A stretch of 64,000 nucleotides of DNA from Streptomyces durmitorensis (GTDB lineage: Bacteria > Actinomycetota > Actinomycetes > Streptomycetales > Streptomycetaceae): positions 3,844,001 through 3,908,000 of the forward strand of contig NZ_CP097289.1 of NCBI RefSeq assembly GCF_023498005.1. The letters are read 5' to 3'. Below the pieces are notes generated by a model. It was not told where the DNA came from and ran no database searches. It saw only the letters and a program-made list of their open reading frames with translations. The position numbers and the translations under genes were made by a program. Of the stretch, positions 18,110 to 25,988 are shown piece by piece; within the stretch, counting starts at the first letter, position 1, and each line of letters starts with the position of its first letter.

Positions 18110-18547
18110 ATGTCGCTCTACGCCGCGTACGCCGGCAATCTGGATCCGCGGCTCATGTCACGCCGCGCCCCGCACTCGCCGCTGCGCCAGACCGGCTGGC
18201 TGAACGGCTGGCGGCTGACCTTCGGCGGGGAGCACATGGGGTGGGAGGGCGCCCTTGCCACCATCGTCGAGGCACCGCGCTCCCAGGTCTTCGTGACGCT
18301 GTACGACGTCGCCCCGATGGACGAGGACTCCATGGACCGGTGGGAGGGCGTGGGGCTCGACATCTACCGCCGCATGCGCGTGCGCGTGCACACCCTCGAC
18401 GGCGAGGAACCCGCTTGGGTGTACGTCCTCAATGGTTACGAGGGCGGCCTGCCGTCGGCGCGCTATCTGGGGGAGCTGGCCGACGCGGCGGAGACCGCGG
18501 GGGCGCCGCACGACTATGTGATGGAGCTGCGGAAGCGGCCCTGCTAG
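18110..18547 (+). CDS. gamma-glutamylcyclotransferase-fold protein
   Basis: A 145-residue protein with the AIG2/GGCT fold: the substrate loop YAAYAGNLDPRLM at the N-terminus, then GWRLTFGGEHMGWEGALATI and LYDVAPMDEDSMDRWEGVGL. In this fold an acidic residue near the middle acts as general acid/base on gamma-glutamyl amines. Tail motif: VYVLNGYEGGLPSARYLGEL. The ATG at 18110 is preceded by GGAGGG about 36 nt upstream only, so translation may start on a leaderless or short-leader mRNA. It is divergent from lpdA (118 bp). The exact substrate cannot be read from the sequence. Confidence 0.83.
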   Translation: MSLYAAYAGNLDPRLMSRRAPHSPLRQTGWLNGWRLTFGGEHMGWEGALATIVEAPRSQVFVTLYDVAPMDEDSMDRWEGVGLDIYRRMRVRVHTLDGEEPAWVYVLNGYEGGLPSARYLGELADAAETAGAPHDYVMELRKRPC

Positions 18548-18656
18548 GGGCGCATCGCCTCGCTCCGGGTTGCTCCTCGGGCCGCTGTTCGGCCTCGCCT
18601 CGGACCTCTCGTCGGAAACGACAAGACAACGATCCGAATCCCGTGAGCATCGTCAT

Positions 18657-18668
18657 CTACGCGCGTAG
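18657..18668. promoter_or_regulatory. nucleoside-regulon operator copy 1 (upstream of PNP)
   Basis: CTACGCGCGTAG, a perfect 12-bp palindrome, ends 25 bp before the GTG start of the purine nucleoside phosphorylase gene. It is one of seven copies in the window that all precede nucleoside transport or salvage genes. Confidence 0.75.
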
Positions 18669-18693
18669 GGCGTGAGCGGCTACTCTCGTCCGC

Positions 18694-19518
18694 GTGAACG
18701 CTTCAGTTATTCCGGACGACATCCAGGGCGACCCCTACGCCGCCGCCGACGCCGCCGCCGCGCGCCTGCGTGAGCTGACGGGCGCCGAGACCCACGACGT
18801 AGCCCTCGTGATGGGCTCCGGCTGGGCGCCGGCCGTCGACGCGCTCGGCGTGCCCGAGGCCGAGTTCCCCGTCACCGAGCTCCCCGGCTTCCCGCCGCCG
18901 GCGGTGGAGGGACACGGGGGCCGCATCCGCTCCTTCCAGGTCGGTGACAAGCGCGCCCTCGTCTTCCTGGGCCGCACCCACTACTACGAGGGCCGTGGCG
19001 TCGCCGCCGTCGCGCACGGCGTGCGTACCGCGGTGGCCGCCGGGTGCAAGACGATCGTGCTGACGAACGGCTGCGGCGGTCTGCGCGAGGGCATGCGCCC
19101 CGGTCAGCCGGTCCTGATCAGCGATCACCTCAACCTGACGGCCACGTCACCGATCGTCGGCGCGAACTTCGTGGACCTCACGGACCTGTACTCGCCGCGG
19201 CTGCGCAGCCTCTGCAAGGAGATCGACCCCTCGCTCGAAGAGGGCGTCTACGCGCAGTTCCCCGGCCCGCACTACGAGACTCCGGCCGAGGTCCGCATGG
19301 CCCGCACGATCGGTGCGGACCTGGTGGGCATGTCGACGGTCCTCGAGGCGATCGCGGCGCGCGAGGCGGGCGCGGAGGTGCTCGGCATCTCCCTGGTCAC
19401 GAACCTCGCCGCGGGCATGACGGGCGAGCCGCTGAACCACGAGGAGGTGCTCCAGGCGGGCCGCGACAGTGCTACCCGCATGGGGGAGCTGCTGGGTCAG
19501 GTCCTGGGCCGTATCTGA
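18694..19518 (+). CDS. punA: purine nucleoside phosphorylase (trimeric type)
   Basis: Splits inosine, guanosine and their deoxy forms with phosphate into base and (deoxy)ribose-1-phosphate. The 274-residue protein has the features of the trimeric PNP family: [16 protein letters not shown] at the phosphate-binding start, [40 protein letters not shown] and the base-binding [20 protein letters not shown]. The GTG start lies 25 bp after a copy of the CTACGCGCGTAG operator. The mutase gene that could use its product follows after a 587-bp repeat-rich gap. Confidence 0.93.
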   Translation: MNASVIPDDIQGDPYAAADAAAARLRELTGAETHDVALVMGSGWAPAVDALGVPEAEFPVTELPGFPPPAVEGHGGRIRSFQVGDKRALVFLGRTHYYEGRGVAAVAHGVRTAVAAGCKTIVLTNGCGGLREGMRPGQPVLISDHLNLTATSPIVGANFVDLTDLYSPRLRSLCKEIDPSLEEGVYAQFPGPHYETPAEVRMARTIGADLVGMSTVLEAIAAREAGAEVLGISLVTNLAAGMTGEPLNHEEVLQAGRDSATRMGELLGQVLGRI

Positions 19519-19527
19519 TTTTTCCTG

Positions 19528-19680
19528 GCGGGGGCGCCTTGCCTGGCGGGGGCGCCTCTGCCAGGAGGGTGATCTTGCCTGGCGGGGGTGCATCTGCCGG
19601 GTGGGGGCGCCTTCCCGGGCGGGGTGCCTTGCCTGGCAAGGGGCATCTGCCGGGCGGGGTGTCCCTGCGCGGCGCCTTGG
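19528..19680 (+). repeat. degenerate short tandem repeat after PNP
   Basis: About seven irregular copies of a roughly 20-bp unit built from TTGCCTGGCGGGGGCGCC with CTCTGCC or ATCTGCC spacers. It begins 10 bp after the PNP stop. It has no coding potential. Confidence 0.55.
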
Positions 19681-19707
19681 CAGTCCGCAGCGATCGTTGC
19701 CGCACAG

Positions 19708-19940
19708 GCTTTCCCGCCCACCCGCCCGATCACCCCGCAGCTTCGAAGCCGTTGCCGCACAAGCCTTCCCGCCCACCCGCCCGATTGCCCCGGAGCGTCG
19801 AGCGGGTGGACGCACAAGCCCATCCCGCTCCGGGCAATCGGGTGGGCGGGGGGGGACACTCCGCCGCAGGTGCTCGGGTGGGTGGGAGACATCCGCTGCC
19901 GGGTGATCGGGTGGGTGGGTGGGAAAGATCCGGCGCGAAG
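19708..19940. repeat. cluster of five dispersed intergenic repeats in both orientations
   Basis: Two reverse copies (19708-19737 and 19763-19792; CTTTCCCGCCCACCCGCCCG then ATCACCCCG or ATTGCCCCG) face three forward copies. The forward copies are at 19830-19859 (CGGGCAATCGGGTGGGCGGG), about 19869-19896, and 19899-19940 (GGGTGATCGGGTGGGTGGGT then GGGAAAGATCC). The facing copies could pair into a long hairpin. The rest of the gap to 20105 holds no gene; an AGGCTGAAGAA purine run precedes the mutase start. Confidence 0.65.
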
Positions 19941-20105
19941 CGGCGGGACAGGAAAGCCCCCACCGAGCCGCACCCAGCAGGCAAGCTCCACCCGGGCAAA
20001 CCGAGCAGCCGCACCCGGCACGGGAGAGAAGAGAACAGCCCCGCACGCCGGGTAGGCGTACCCAGACCCCGCAATCGAACTCCGCACACGAGAGGCTGAA
20101 GAAAC

Positions 20106-21755
20106 GTGCCGGACGACTCTGAACTCATCGCGCGGGCCCAGGCCTGGCTGGCCGAGGACCCGGACCCCGACACCCGCGAGGAGCTCGCCAAGCTCATCGA
20201 CAGCGGGGACACCGAAGAGCTGGCCGCCCGCTTCGGCGGCACCCTCCAGTTCGGCACCGCGGGCCTCCGCGGCGAACTCGGCGCGGGCCCCATGCGCATG
20301 AACCGCTCCGTAGTCATCCGCGCCGCCGCGGGCCTCGCCGCGTACCTCAAGGCCACGAACCAGACCGACGGACCCGTGGTGATCGGCTACGACGCCCGCT
20401 ACAAGTCCGAGGACTTCGCGCGCGACACGGCGGCCGTCATGACCGGCGCCGGCATCGACGCCGCCGTGCTCCCCCGCCCGCTCCCCACCCCCGTACTCGC
20501 CTTCGCCATAAGGCACCTCGGGGCGGTCGCCGGCGTAGAGGTGACGGCGAGCCACAATCCCCCGCGCGACAACGGCTACAAGGTCTACCTGGGCGACGGC
20601 TCCCAGATCGTCCCGCCCGCGGACGCGGAGATCGCGGCGCAGATCGACGCGATCGCCTCGCTCCACGACGTGCCCCGCCCGGAGACCGGCTGGCAGACCC
20701 TCGCGGACGACGTCCTGAACGCCTACCTGGCCCGCACGGACGCCGTCCTGGCCCCCGGCTCCCCGCGCACGGCCCGCACCGTCTACACGGCGATGCACGG
20801 CGTCGGCAAGGAGACGCTCCTCGCGGCGTTCGAGCGGGCGGGCTTCCCCGCCCCCGTCCTCGTCGCCGAACAGGCGGAGCCCGACCCGGACTTCCCCACG
20901 GTCGCGTTCCCCAACCCGGAGGAGCCGGGCGCGATGGACCTCTCCTTCGCGAAGGCCCGCGAGGTCGACCCGGACCTGATCATCGCCAACGACCCGGACG
21001 CCGACCGCTGCGCGGCTGCGGTCAAGGACACCACCGACGGCCGCACCGACTGGCGCATGCTCCGGGGCGACGAAGTCGGCGCCCTCCTCGCGGCCCACCT
21101 CGTACGCCGGGGCGCCCGCGGCACGTTCGCCGAGTCGATCGTCTCCTCCTCCCTGCTGGGCCGGATCGCGGAGAAGGCGGGCCTCCCGTACGAGGAGACC
21201 CTCACCGGCTTCAAGTGGATCGCCCGCGTCGACGGCCTGCGCTACGGCTACGAAGAGGCCCTCGGCTACTGCGTGGACCCCGAAGGCGTACGCGACAAGG
21301 ACGGCATCACGGCGGCGCTCCTGCTCACGGAGCTCGCGTCCGAGCTCAAGGAGCAGGGCCTCACGCTGCTCGACCTTCTGGACGACCTCGCCGTGGAGCA
21401 CGGTCTGCACGCCACCGACCAGCTGTCGGTCCGCGTGGAGGACCTCTCCCTGATCGCGGACGCGATGCGCCGCCTGCGCGAGCAGCCGCCGACGGCGCTC
21501 GCGGGCCTCGCGGTGACGAAGGCCGAGGACCTGACGCGGGGCACGGAGAAGCTGCCGCCCACGGACGGCCTGCGCTACACGCTCGACGGGGCCCGCGTCA
21601 TCGTGCGCCCGAGCGGCACGGAGCCGAAGCTCAAGTGCTACCTGGAGGTGGTGGTCCCGGTGTCGGCCAAGGCCGACCTGCCCGCTGCCCGCGCCAAGGC
21701 GGCGGACCTCCTCGCGGCGATCAAGCGCGACCTCTCCGTGGCCGCGGGCATCTAG
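20106..21755 (+). CDS. phosphohexomutase-family enzyme, probable phosphopentomutase of nucleoside salvage
   Basis: A 549-residue alpha-D-phosphohexomutase. The catalytic phosphoserine is Ser149 in VEVTASHNPPRDNGYKVY. The metal loop is ANDPDADRCA, the sugar loop EEALGYCVDPEGVRDKDG and the phosphate-binding C-terminal loop RPSGTEPKLKCYLEV. The family includes phosphomannomutase, phosphoglucomutase and PGM2-like phosphopentomutases. No DeoB-type phosphopentomutase is seen in the window. Placement between PNP and deoC suggests that this enzyme converts (deoxy)ribose-1-P to the 5-phosphate; substrate choice is inference. It starts with GTG after a purine-rich GAAGAAAC. Confidence 0.88.
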   Translation: MPDDSELIARAQAWLAEDPDPDTREELAKLIDSGDTEELAARFGGTLQFGTAGLRGELGAGPMRMNRSVVIRAAAGLAAYLKATNQTDGPVVIGYDARYKSEDFARDTAAVMTGAGIDAAVLPRPLPTPVLAFAIRHLGAVAGVEVTASHNPPRDNGYKVYLGDGSQIVPPADAEIAAQIDAIASLHDVPRPETGWQTLADDVLNAYLARTDAVLAPGSPRTARTVYTAMHGVGKETLLAAFERAGFPAPVLVAEQAEPDPDFPTVAFPNPEEPGAMDLSFAKAREVDPDLIIANDPDADRCAAAVKDTTDGRTDWRMLRGDEVGALLAAHLVRRGARGTFAESIVSSSLLGRIAEKAGLPYEETLTGFKWIARVDGLRYGYEEALGYCVDPEGVRDKDGITAALLLTELASELKEQGLTLLDLLDDLAVEHGLHATDQLSVRVEDLSLIADAMRRLREQPPTALAGLAVTKAEDLTRGTEKLPPTDGLRYTLDGARVIVRPSGTEPKLKCYLEVVVPVSAKADLPAARAKAADLLAAIKRDLSVAAGI

Positions 21756-21837
21756 CGGGCCTTCTCACAGACGAGGACGGGCGGCCCCCGGGCCACCCGT
21801 CCGAGTGGTCCCACGGCGCAGCTGCCGCAGCGATCCA

Positions 21838-21878
21838 GTGCGCTGCCGGTCCCCCAGGAAGGGTGACCGGCAGCGCAC
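21838..21878. terminator. hairpin terminator after the mutase gene
   Basis: 14-bp perfect arms GTGCGCTGCCGGTC (21838-21851) and GACCGGCAGCGCAC (21865-21878) with a 13-nt loop, 83 bp after the stop codon. A flanking direct repeat, AGCTGCCGCAG, occurs on both sides. Confidence 0.75.
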
Positions 21879-21902
21879 GATCACGTTCCGGGAGCTGCCG
21901 CA

Positions 21903-23210
21903 GTGCCGTACGGACCGACCCCAGAGACCTCGACCGCATCGACGTCCTCGACATCCTCGACGTCCTCGATGCCCTCGACGTCCGCCGCCCCACCCCGGAT
22001 CGTCTCCCCCTCCCGCCGCCCCCGCGTCGCACCGGACCGCTCCCCCGGCGGCCGCCCCGCACGCGCCGCCCGCGCCCTGCGGCACGCATCGCCCGCACTC
22101 CTCGCGTACGCCGCCGTACGCCTCTTGGGACTTCTGGTCTTCGCCCTCTGGGCGCGCGGGGAGCACCGAGGCGTCTGGCATCTCCTGGCGGAGTCGTGGG
22201 ACATCGACTGGTACCTGAAGATCGCCGACAAGGGCTACGCGGACACCCTGGGCACCCAGTTCGACGCGAACAACCTCGCCTTCTTCCCCCTGCACCCCCT
22301 GCTCATCAGGGCGGGCAGCGTGATCGCCCCGGAGCCGCGCGGCGCGGTGGGGCTCGCGATCGCCGTCACCTGTTCGTTCCTCGCGGCGTGGGGGATCTTC
22401 GCGGTGGGCGACCACCTGTACGGGCGCAGGACCGGCGTCCTGCTCGCCGCGCTCTGGGGCTCGCTGCCCGTCGCGCTCGTGCAGTGGATGGGCTACACGG
22501 AGTCCCTCTTCACGGCTCTCACCGCGTGGGCGCTGTACGCCGTGCTCACCGGCCGCTGGATCTGGGCGGGCACGCTGGCCGCGCTCGCGGGCCTGACCCG
22601 CCCCACGGGTGTCGCGCTGGCGGCCGCGGTCTCCCTGACAGCGCTGCTCACACTCTTCCGGCAACACCGGCGCGTGCGCCGGGGAGAGGCCCAGGAGACG
22701 GAGGGCGGCTACCTCGTACGCACGCTCCTGGGCGCCCTGCTCGCGCCGCTCGGCTGGCTTTCGTACGTCGGTTGGGTGGGGCTGCGGCTCGGCCGCTGGG
22801 ACGGTTATTTCGCCGTACAGAAGCTGTGGCACAACGAGTGGGACGGCGGGGTGGGGACCCTGCGGACCATGTACGACCTGCTCGCGGTCCAGCGTCCGCA
22901 GCTGTTCCTGATGATGGTGACGGCGACGCTGCTCGCGTCGGCGGCGCTGTTCGTCCTGTCCGTGGGCGACCGCCAGCCGCTGCCGCTGCTGGTCTTCACG
23001 GGGTTGCTGCTCCTGATCGTGCTCGGCAGCAAGGGGGTCTACTTCCCGCGGGCCCGCTTCCTGCTCCCCGCCTTTCCCCTGCTGCTGCCCCTGGCGGCGG
23101 CACTGGCCCGCGCGCGGACGCATGTCGCCGTGACGGTGATGGTGACCGCGGCGGTGACATCGGCGGCGCTCGGCGGCCACATGCTGCTGGCGTGGCTGGG
23201 GCCGCCTTGA
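21903..23210 (+). CDS. GT-C-like polytopic membrane protein (mannosyltransferase-type)
   Basis: A 435-residue membrane protein with eight to ten helices. The region after the first helix reads WDIDWYLKIADKGY, close to the W-D-x-x-W-Y-x-x-I-A-x-x-G-Y pattern of PIG-V/GT-C glycosyltransferases that use polyprenyl-linked sugars, and LAGLTRPTGVALA is also typical. I infer a role in glycosylating exported proteins or wall lipids; donor and acceptor are unknown. The first 25 residues are a low-complexity Ser/Thr tract encoded by a GACGTCCTC-type repeat. The true start may be a later ATG at 21969, although the GTG at 21903 keeps the frame. It is monocistronic, after a terminator. Confidence 0.78.
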   Translation: MPYGPTPETSTASTSSTSSTSSMPSTSAAPPRIVSPSRRPRVAPDRSPGGRPARAARALRHASPALLAYAAVRLLGLLVFALWARGEHRGVWHLLAESWDIDWYLKIADKGYADTLGTQFDANNLAFFPLHPLLIRAGSVIAPEPRGAVGLAIAVTCSFLAAWGIFAVGDHLYGRRTGVLLAALWGSLPVALVQWMGYTESLFTALTAWALYAVLTGRWIWAGTLAALAGLTRPTGVALAAAVSLTALLTLFRQHRRVRRGEAQETEGGYLVRTLLGALLAPLGWLSYVGWVGLRLGRWDGYFAVQKLWHNEWDGGVGTLRTMYDLLAVQRPQLFLMMVTATLLASAALFVLSVGDRQPLPLLVFTGLLLLIVLGSKGVYFPRARFLLPAFPLLLPLAAALARARTHVAVTVMVTAAVTSAALGGHMLLAWLGPP

Positions 23211-23251
23211 GCGCGTGAGCGCGTGAGCGCTGCGTGCGCTTCGTGAGCCGC

Positions 23252-23431
23252 GTGAGCTGCGTGAGCTGCGTGAGCTGCGTGAGCTGCGTGAGCTGCGTGA
23301 GCTGCGTGAGCTGCGTGAGCTGCGTGAGCTGCGTGAGCTGCGTGAGCTGCGTGAGCTGCGTGAGCTGCGTGAGCTGCGTGAGCTGCGTGAGCTGCGTGAG
23401 CTGCGTGAGCTGCGTGAGCTGCGTGAGCTGC
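23252..23431 (+). repeat. 9-bp minisatellite, 20 perfect copies
   Basis: Twenty uninterrupted copies of GTGAGCTGC occupy 23252-23431, flanked by diverged units on both sides. Every frame is open across it, giving V-S-C on one strand and L-T-Q or H-A-A on the other, so open frames here are artefacts of the repeat. The 504-bp gap 23211-23714 contains this array, the 7-bp array at 23584-23625 and no gene. Confidence 0.95.
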
Positions 23432-23583
23432 GTGAGCGCTTCGAGCCCTGCGTGAGCTGCCCGAGCGCGTGAGCCGTGAGCGCTGAGCCGCGAGCCGCGT
23501 GCACCACCCAAGCGCGTGAACGCATGAGTCACGAGCGCGCGTGAGCCGCGTGAACGCGTGAACCGCCCGAGCACGTGAGCCGC

Positions 23584-23625
23584 GAGCCGCGAGCCGCGAG
23601 CCGCGAGCCGCGAGCCGCGAGAACA
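23584..23625 (+). repeat. 7-bp tandem repeat (GAGCCGC), six units
   Basis: Consecutive GAGCCGC units, with related imperfect units before and after. It is the second satellite in the same gap and is chemically similar to the 9-bp array, which suggests slippage-driven growth from one GTGAGC-like seed. Confidence 0.8.
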
Positions 23626-23714
23626 GCGTGCACCGCCTAAGCGCGTGAGTCGCCAGAGCAGCGTGCACCGCCCAACCACGAGAGCACGTGCACCGCGTGA
23701 ACGCGTGAACGCTC

Positions 23715-24350
23715 CTAAGCCACCGCAAGCACCACCACGAGGAGCACCGCCCCGGCCACAGCGGGCGCGAGGATCTCGTAGCCCCAGCGCACCACGGGCT
23801 CGCCCTGCGCGGACTCCGCGCCGGCGCGGAGCTCGGAGAGTTCGCGCAGGTCGTCCATGATCTGGTCGCCGGCCGCGCGGAGGGATGCCGCCTCACCAGG
23901 GCGCCGCGCGTTCACGACGCTCGGATCACCGGCGGCCGCCCCCTGCGACTTCCTCCTGGAGGCCTTCTTGCGGCCGCGGAGGGAGACCGGGATGGCCCAG
24001 AGCTGGTACTTGGTACCGGACTGGGTGAAGACCTCGTTCGAGTACCCGGAGCGCAGCCCCGAGACCGACGCCCACGGCAGCGTGATCGTCCGGAAGGGGT
24101 TCCGGATGCGGAGCCGGTCGTCGTTGGCGTACACGGCGGGGCGCACGGTGAACGCGACGACGAGCGGCACCGCCAGGAGCAGCCCGGCGAGCGCGAGCCA
24201 CGGAGTGCGGCCCTCGCCCCGGATCATCGCGTCGATGCCGAGCCAGCCGCCGAGGGCGAGCAGCAGGACGCCTCCGGCGATACCGCCGGACGACCGGAAG
24301 GTCCGGTCCTTGTACTCGGGCTCCGCCACGGGGGGCTGGGGGTCGGTCAT
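23715..24350 (-). CDS. membrane protein with a bacterial PH-like domain
   Basis: A 211-residue protein. Two adjacent N-terminal helices (GGIAGGVLLLALGGWLGI and WLALAGLLLAVPLVVAFTV) lead into a bacterial PH domain of about 75 residues: YANDDRLRIRNPFRTITLPW, then VSGLRSGYSNEVFT and YQLWAIPVSLRGRKKASRRK. A C-terminal helix (YEILAPAVAGAVLLVVVLAV) ends the chain. The PH part probably faces the cytoplasm. Function is unknown. It lies between two repeat-filled gaps and is read toward the minisatellite. Confidence 0.82.
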   Translation of the reverse strand: MTDPQPPVAEPEYKDRTFRSSGGIAGGVLLLALGGWLGIDAMIRGEGRTPWLALAGLLLAVPLVVAFTVRPAVYANDDRLRIRNPFRTITLPWASVSGLRSGYSNEVFTQSGTKYQLWAIPVSLRGRKKASRRKSQGAAAGDPSVVNARRPGEAASLRAAGDQIMDDLRELSELRAGAESAQGEPVVRWGYEILAPAVAGAVLLVVVLAVA

Positions 24351-24400
24351 GCGTTGATTCTGCCTGAGTTCCGCGACGGGTCCCCTGCGGGGGCGACGCG

Positions 24401-24745
24401 GAGGCCCTGCGCGCCCGTCGCCCGGCAGGCAGACGCACCACCGCCTCGCGACGGACCTCGCCCGCGACGGGTCCCCTGCGGGGGCGCCCCGGAAGCCTGC
24501 GGGGGCGTCGCGCGGGCCTTGCGGGGGCGTCGCGGAGGCCCTGCGCGAGGCACGCGGAGGCCCTGCGCGCCCGGCGCCCGGCAGGCAGACGCACCACCGC
24601 CTCGCGACGGACCTCGCCCGCGACGGGTCCCCTGCAGGGGCGCCACGGAGGCCTGCGGGGGCGTCGCGCGGGCCTTACGGGGGCGCCGCCGGAGGCCCTG
24701 CGCCCCCGTCGCCCGGCAGGCAGACGCACCACCCGCCTCGCGACG
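24401..24745 (+). repeat. large imperfect tandem repeat, three copies
   Basis: Copies start at 24401, 24557 and 24692 with GAGGCCCTGCGC. They share GCCCGGCAGGCAGACGCACC and CTCGCGACGGACCTCGCCCG. The periods differ (156 and 135 bp) because a GCGGGGGCGTCGCG-type filler varies in number. It lies upstream of the PH-domain gene and deoC. Long minus-strand frames through it encode only shuffled Arg/Pro/Ala repeats. Confidence 0.8.
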
Positions 24746-24760
24746 GACCTCGCCCGGCTG

Positions 24761-24822
24761 CCGGGTAATCGGGCGGGTGCGCGGGTGCGCGGGAGGCATC
24801 CTCCGCTGAGCGGCGGGACAGG
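24761..24822 (+). repeat. dispersed intergenic repeat, copy upstream of deoC
   Basis: It contains CCGGGTAATCGGGCGGGTGC and later GCGGCGGGACAGG. The second piece also follows the last repeat copy after PNP (near 19942), so the element seems to be composite. The remaining gap to deoC (24823-25022) shows only the operator at 24998-25009. Confidence 0.55.
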
Positions 24823-24997
24823 TCAGGGTCCCGCCATCGGCACCCGCCCGGGGGGGTGCGCCCGGCAGTGGGACAGCAGCCGCCGGACGCACCCCGTCCC
24901 GCCGACGGGGCCGCACGTCCGCCGACCGCGCCCACCGCGCCCACCGGGTCCGCACGCCCCCGCCACCACCACCGACCCCCGCCCCCCTGTACAGCCG

Positions 24998-25009
24998 CTA
25001 CGCGCGTAG
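24998..25009. promoter_or_regulatory. nucleoside-regulon operator copy 2 (upstream of deoC)
   Basis: Perfect CTACGCGCGTAG, ending 13 bp before the GTG start of deoC. This is close enough to overlap the transcription or ribosome start, as expected for a repressor site. Confidence 0.75.
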
Positions 25010-25022
25010 ATATGCTCCCCTC

Positions 25023-25985
25023 GTGACCATGCCCACTGCACCCGCACACGCACACGCACTCACGGACGCCACCGCGTCGGCCGGCACGCTGCGCCGCTTC
25101 CTCCACGGGCTGCCCGGCGTCGACACGGTCGGCCTCGAGGCGCGCGCCGCAGCGCTCGGCACCCGTTCGATCAAGAGCACGGCGAAGGCGTACGCCATCG
25201 ATCTCGCCATCTCCATGATCGACCTGACGACGCTGGAGGGCGCCGACACCCCGGGCAAGGTCCGGGCGCTCGGCGCGAAGGCCGTGCACCCGGATCCGAC
25301 CGACCGCGGCACACCGATGACCGCCGCCGTCTGCGTCTATCCGGACATGGTGGCCACCGCCAAGGAGGCCGTCGGCGACAGCGGCGTCAAGGTCGCGTCC
25401 GTCGCGACCGCCTTCCCCGCGGGCCGCGCCGCCATCGACGTGAAGCTCGGCGACGTCCGCGAGGCCGTCGCGGCGGGTGCCGACGAGATCGACATGGTCA
25501 TCGACCGCGGCGCCTTCCTCGCGGGCGACTACATGACGGTGTTCGAGCAGATCCGCGCCGTGAAGGAAGCCTCCGGCGCGGCCCGGCTCAAGGTCATCTT
25601 CGAGACCGGCGAGCTGTCCACGTACGACAACATCCGCCGTGCCTCCTGGATCGGCATGCTCGCGGGCGCGGACTTCATCAAGACCTCGACCGGCAAGGTC
25701 GGCGTCAACGCCACCCCCGCGAACACCCTCCTGATGCTGGAGGCCGTACGCGACTTCCGCGAGCAGACCGGGGTACAGGTCGGGGTGAAGCCCGCGGGCG
25801 GCATCCGCACCTCCAAGGACGCGATCAAGTTCCTCGTCCTGGTGAACGAGACCGCGGGCGAGGACTGGCTGGACAACCACTGGTTCCGCTTCGGCGCCTC
25901 ATCGCTCCTCAACGACCTGCTGATGCAGCGCCAGAAGCTGGCCACGGGCCGCTACTCCGGCCCCGACTACGTGACGGTGGACTGA
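25023..25985 (+). CDS. deoC: deoxyribose-phosphate aldolase
   Basis: Cleaves 2-deoxyribose-5-phosphate to glyceraldehyde-3-phosphate and acetaldehyde. The 320-residue class I aldolase keeps the Schiff-base lysine at Lys220 in GADFIKTSTGKVGVN, the second active-site Lys in VGVKPAGGIRTSKDA, and the Asp of EIDMVIDRG. The N-terminus is about 40 residues longer than E. coli DeoC, as in other actinobacterial forms. It starts with GTG directly behind the CTACGCGCGTAG operator. The next gene, an aldehyde dehydrogenase, follows after only 3 bp, so the toxic acetaldehyde product and its remover are made from one mRNA. Confidence 0.95.
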   Translation: MTMPTAPAHAHALTDATASAGTLRRFLHGLPGVDTVGLEARAAALGTRSIKSTAKAYAIDLAISMIDLTTLEGADTPGKVRALGAKAVHPDPTDRGTPMTAAVCVYPDMVATAKEAVGDSGVKVASVATAFPAGRAAIDVKLGDVREAVAAGADEIDMVIDRGAFLAGDYMTVFEQIRAVKEASGAARLKVIFETGELSTYDNIRRASWIGMLAGADFIKTSTGKVGVNATPANTLLMLEAVRDFREQTGVQVGVKPAGGIRTSKDAIKFLVLVNETAGEDWLDNHWFRFGASSLLNDLLMQRQKLATGRYSGPDYVTVD

Positions 25986-25988
25986 CCC

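Noticed and set aside
23252..23431. Possible CRISPR-like repeat
   Set aside because: Units are 9 bp with no spacers and no cas genes in the window.
23234..23455. Open frame encoding a (Val-Ser-Cys)n protein, and H-A-A or L-T-Q frames on the other strand
   Set aside because: All are products of the 9-bp minisatellite; every frame is open, so openness is not evidence of a gene.
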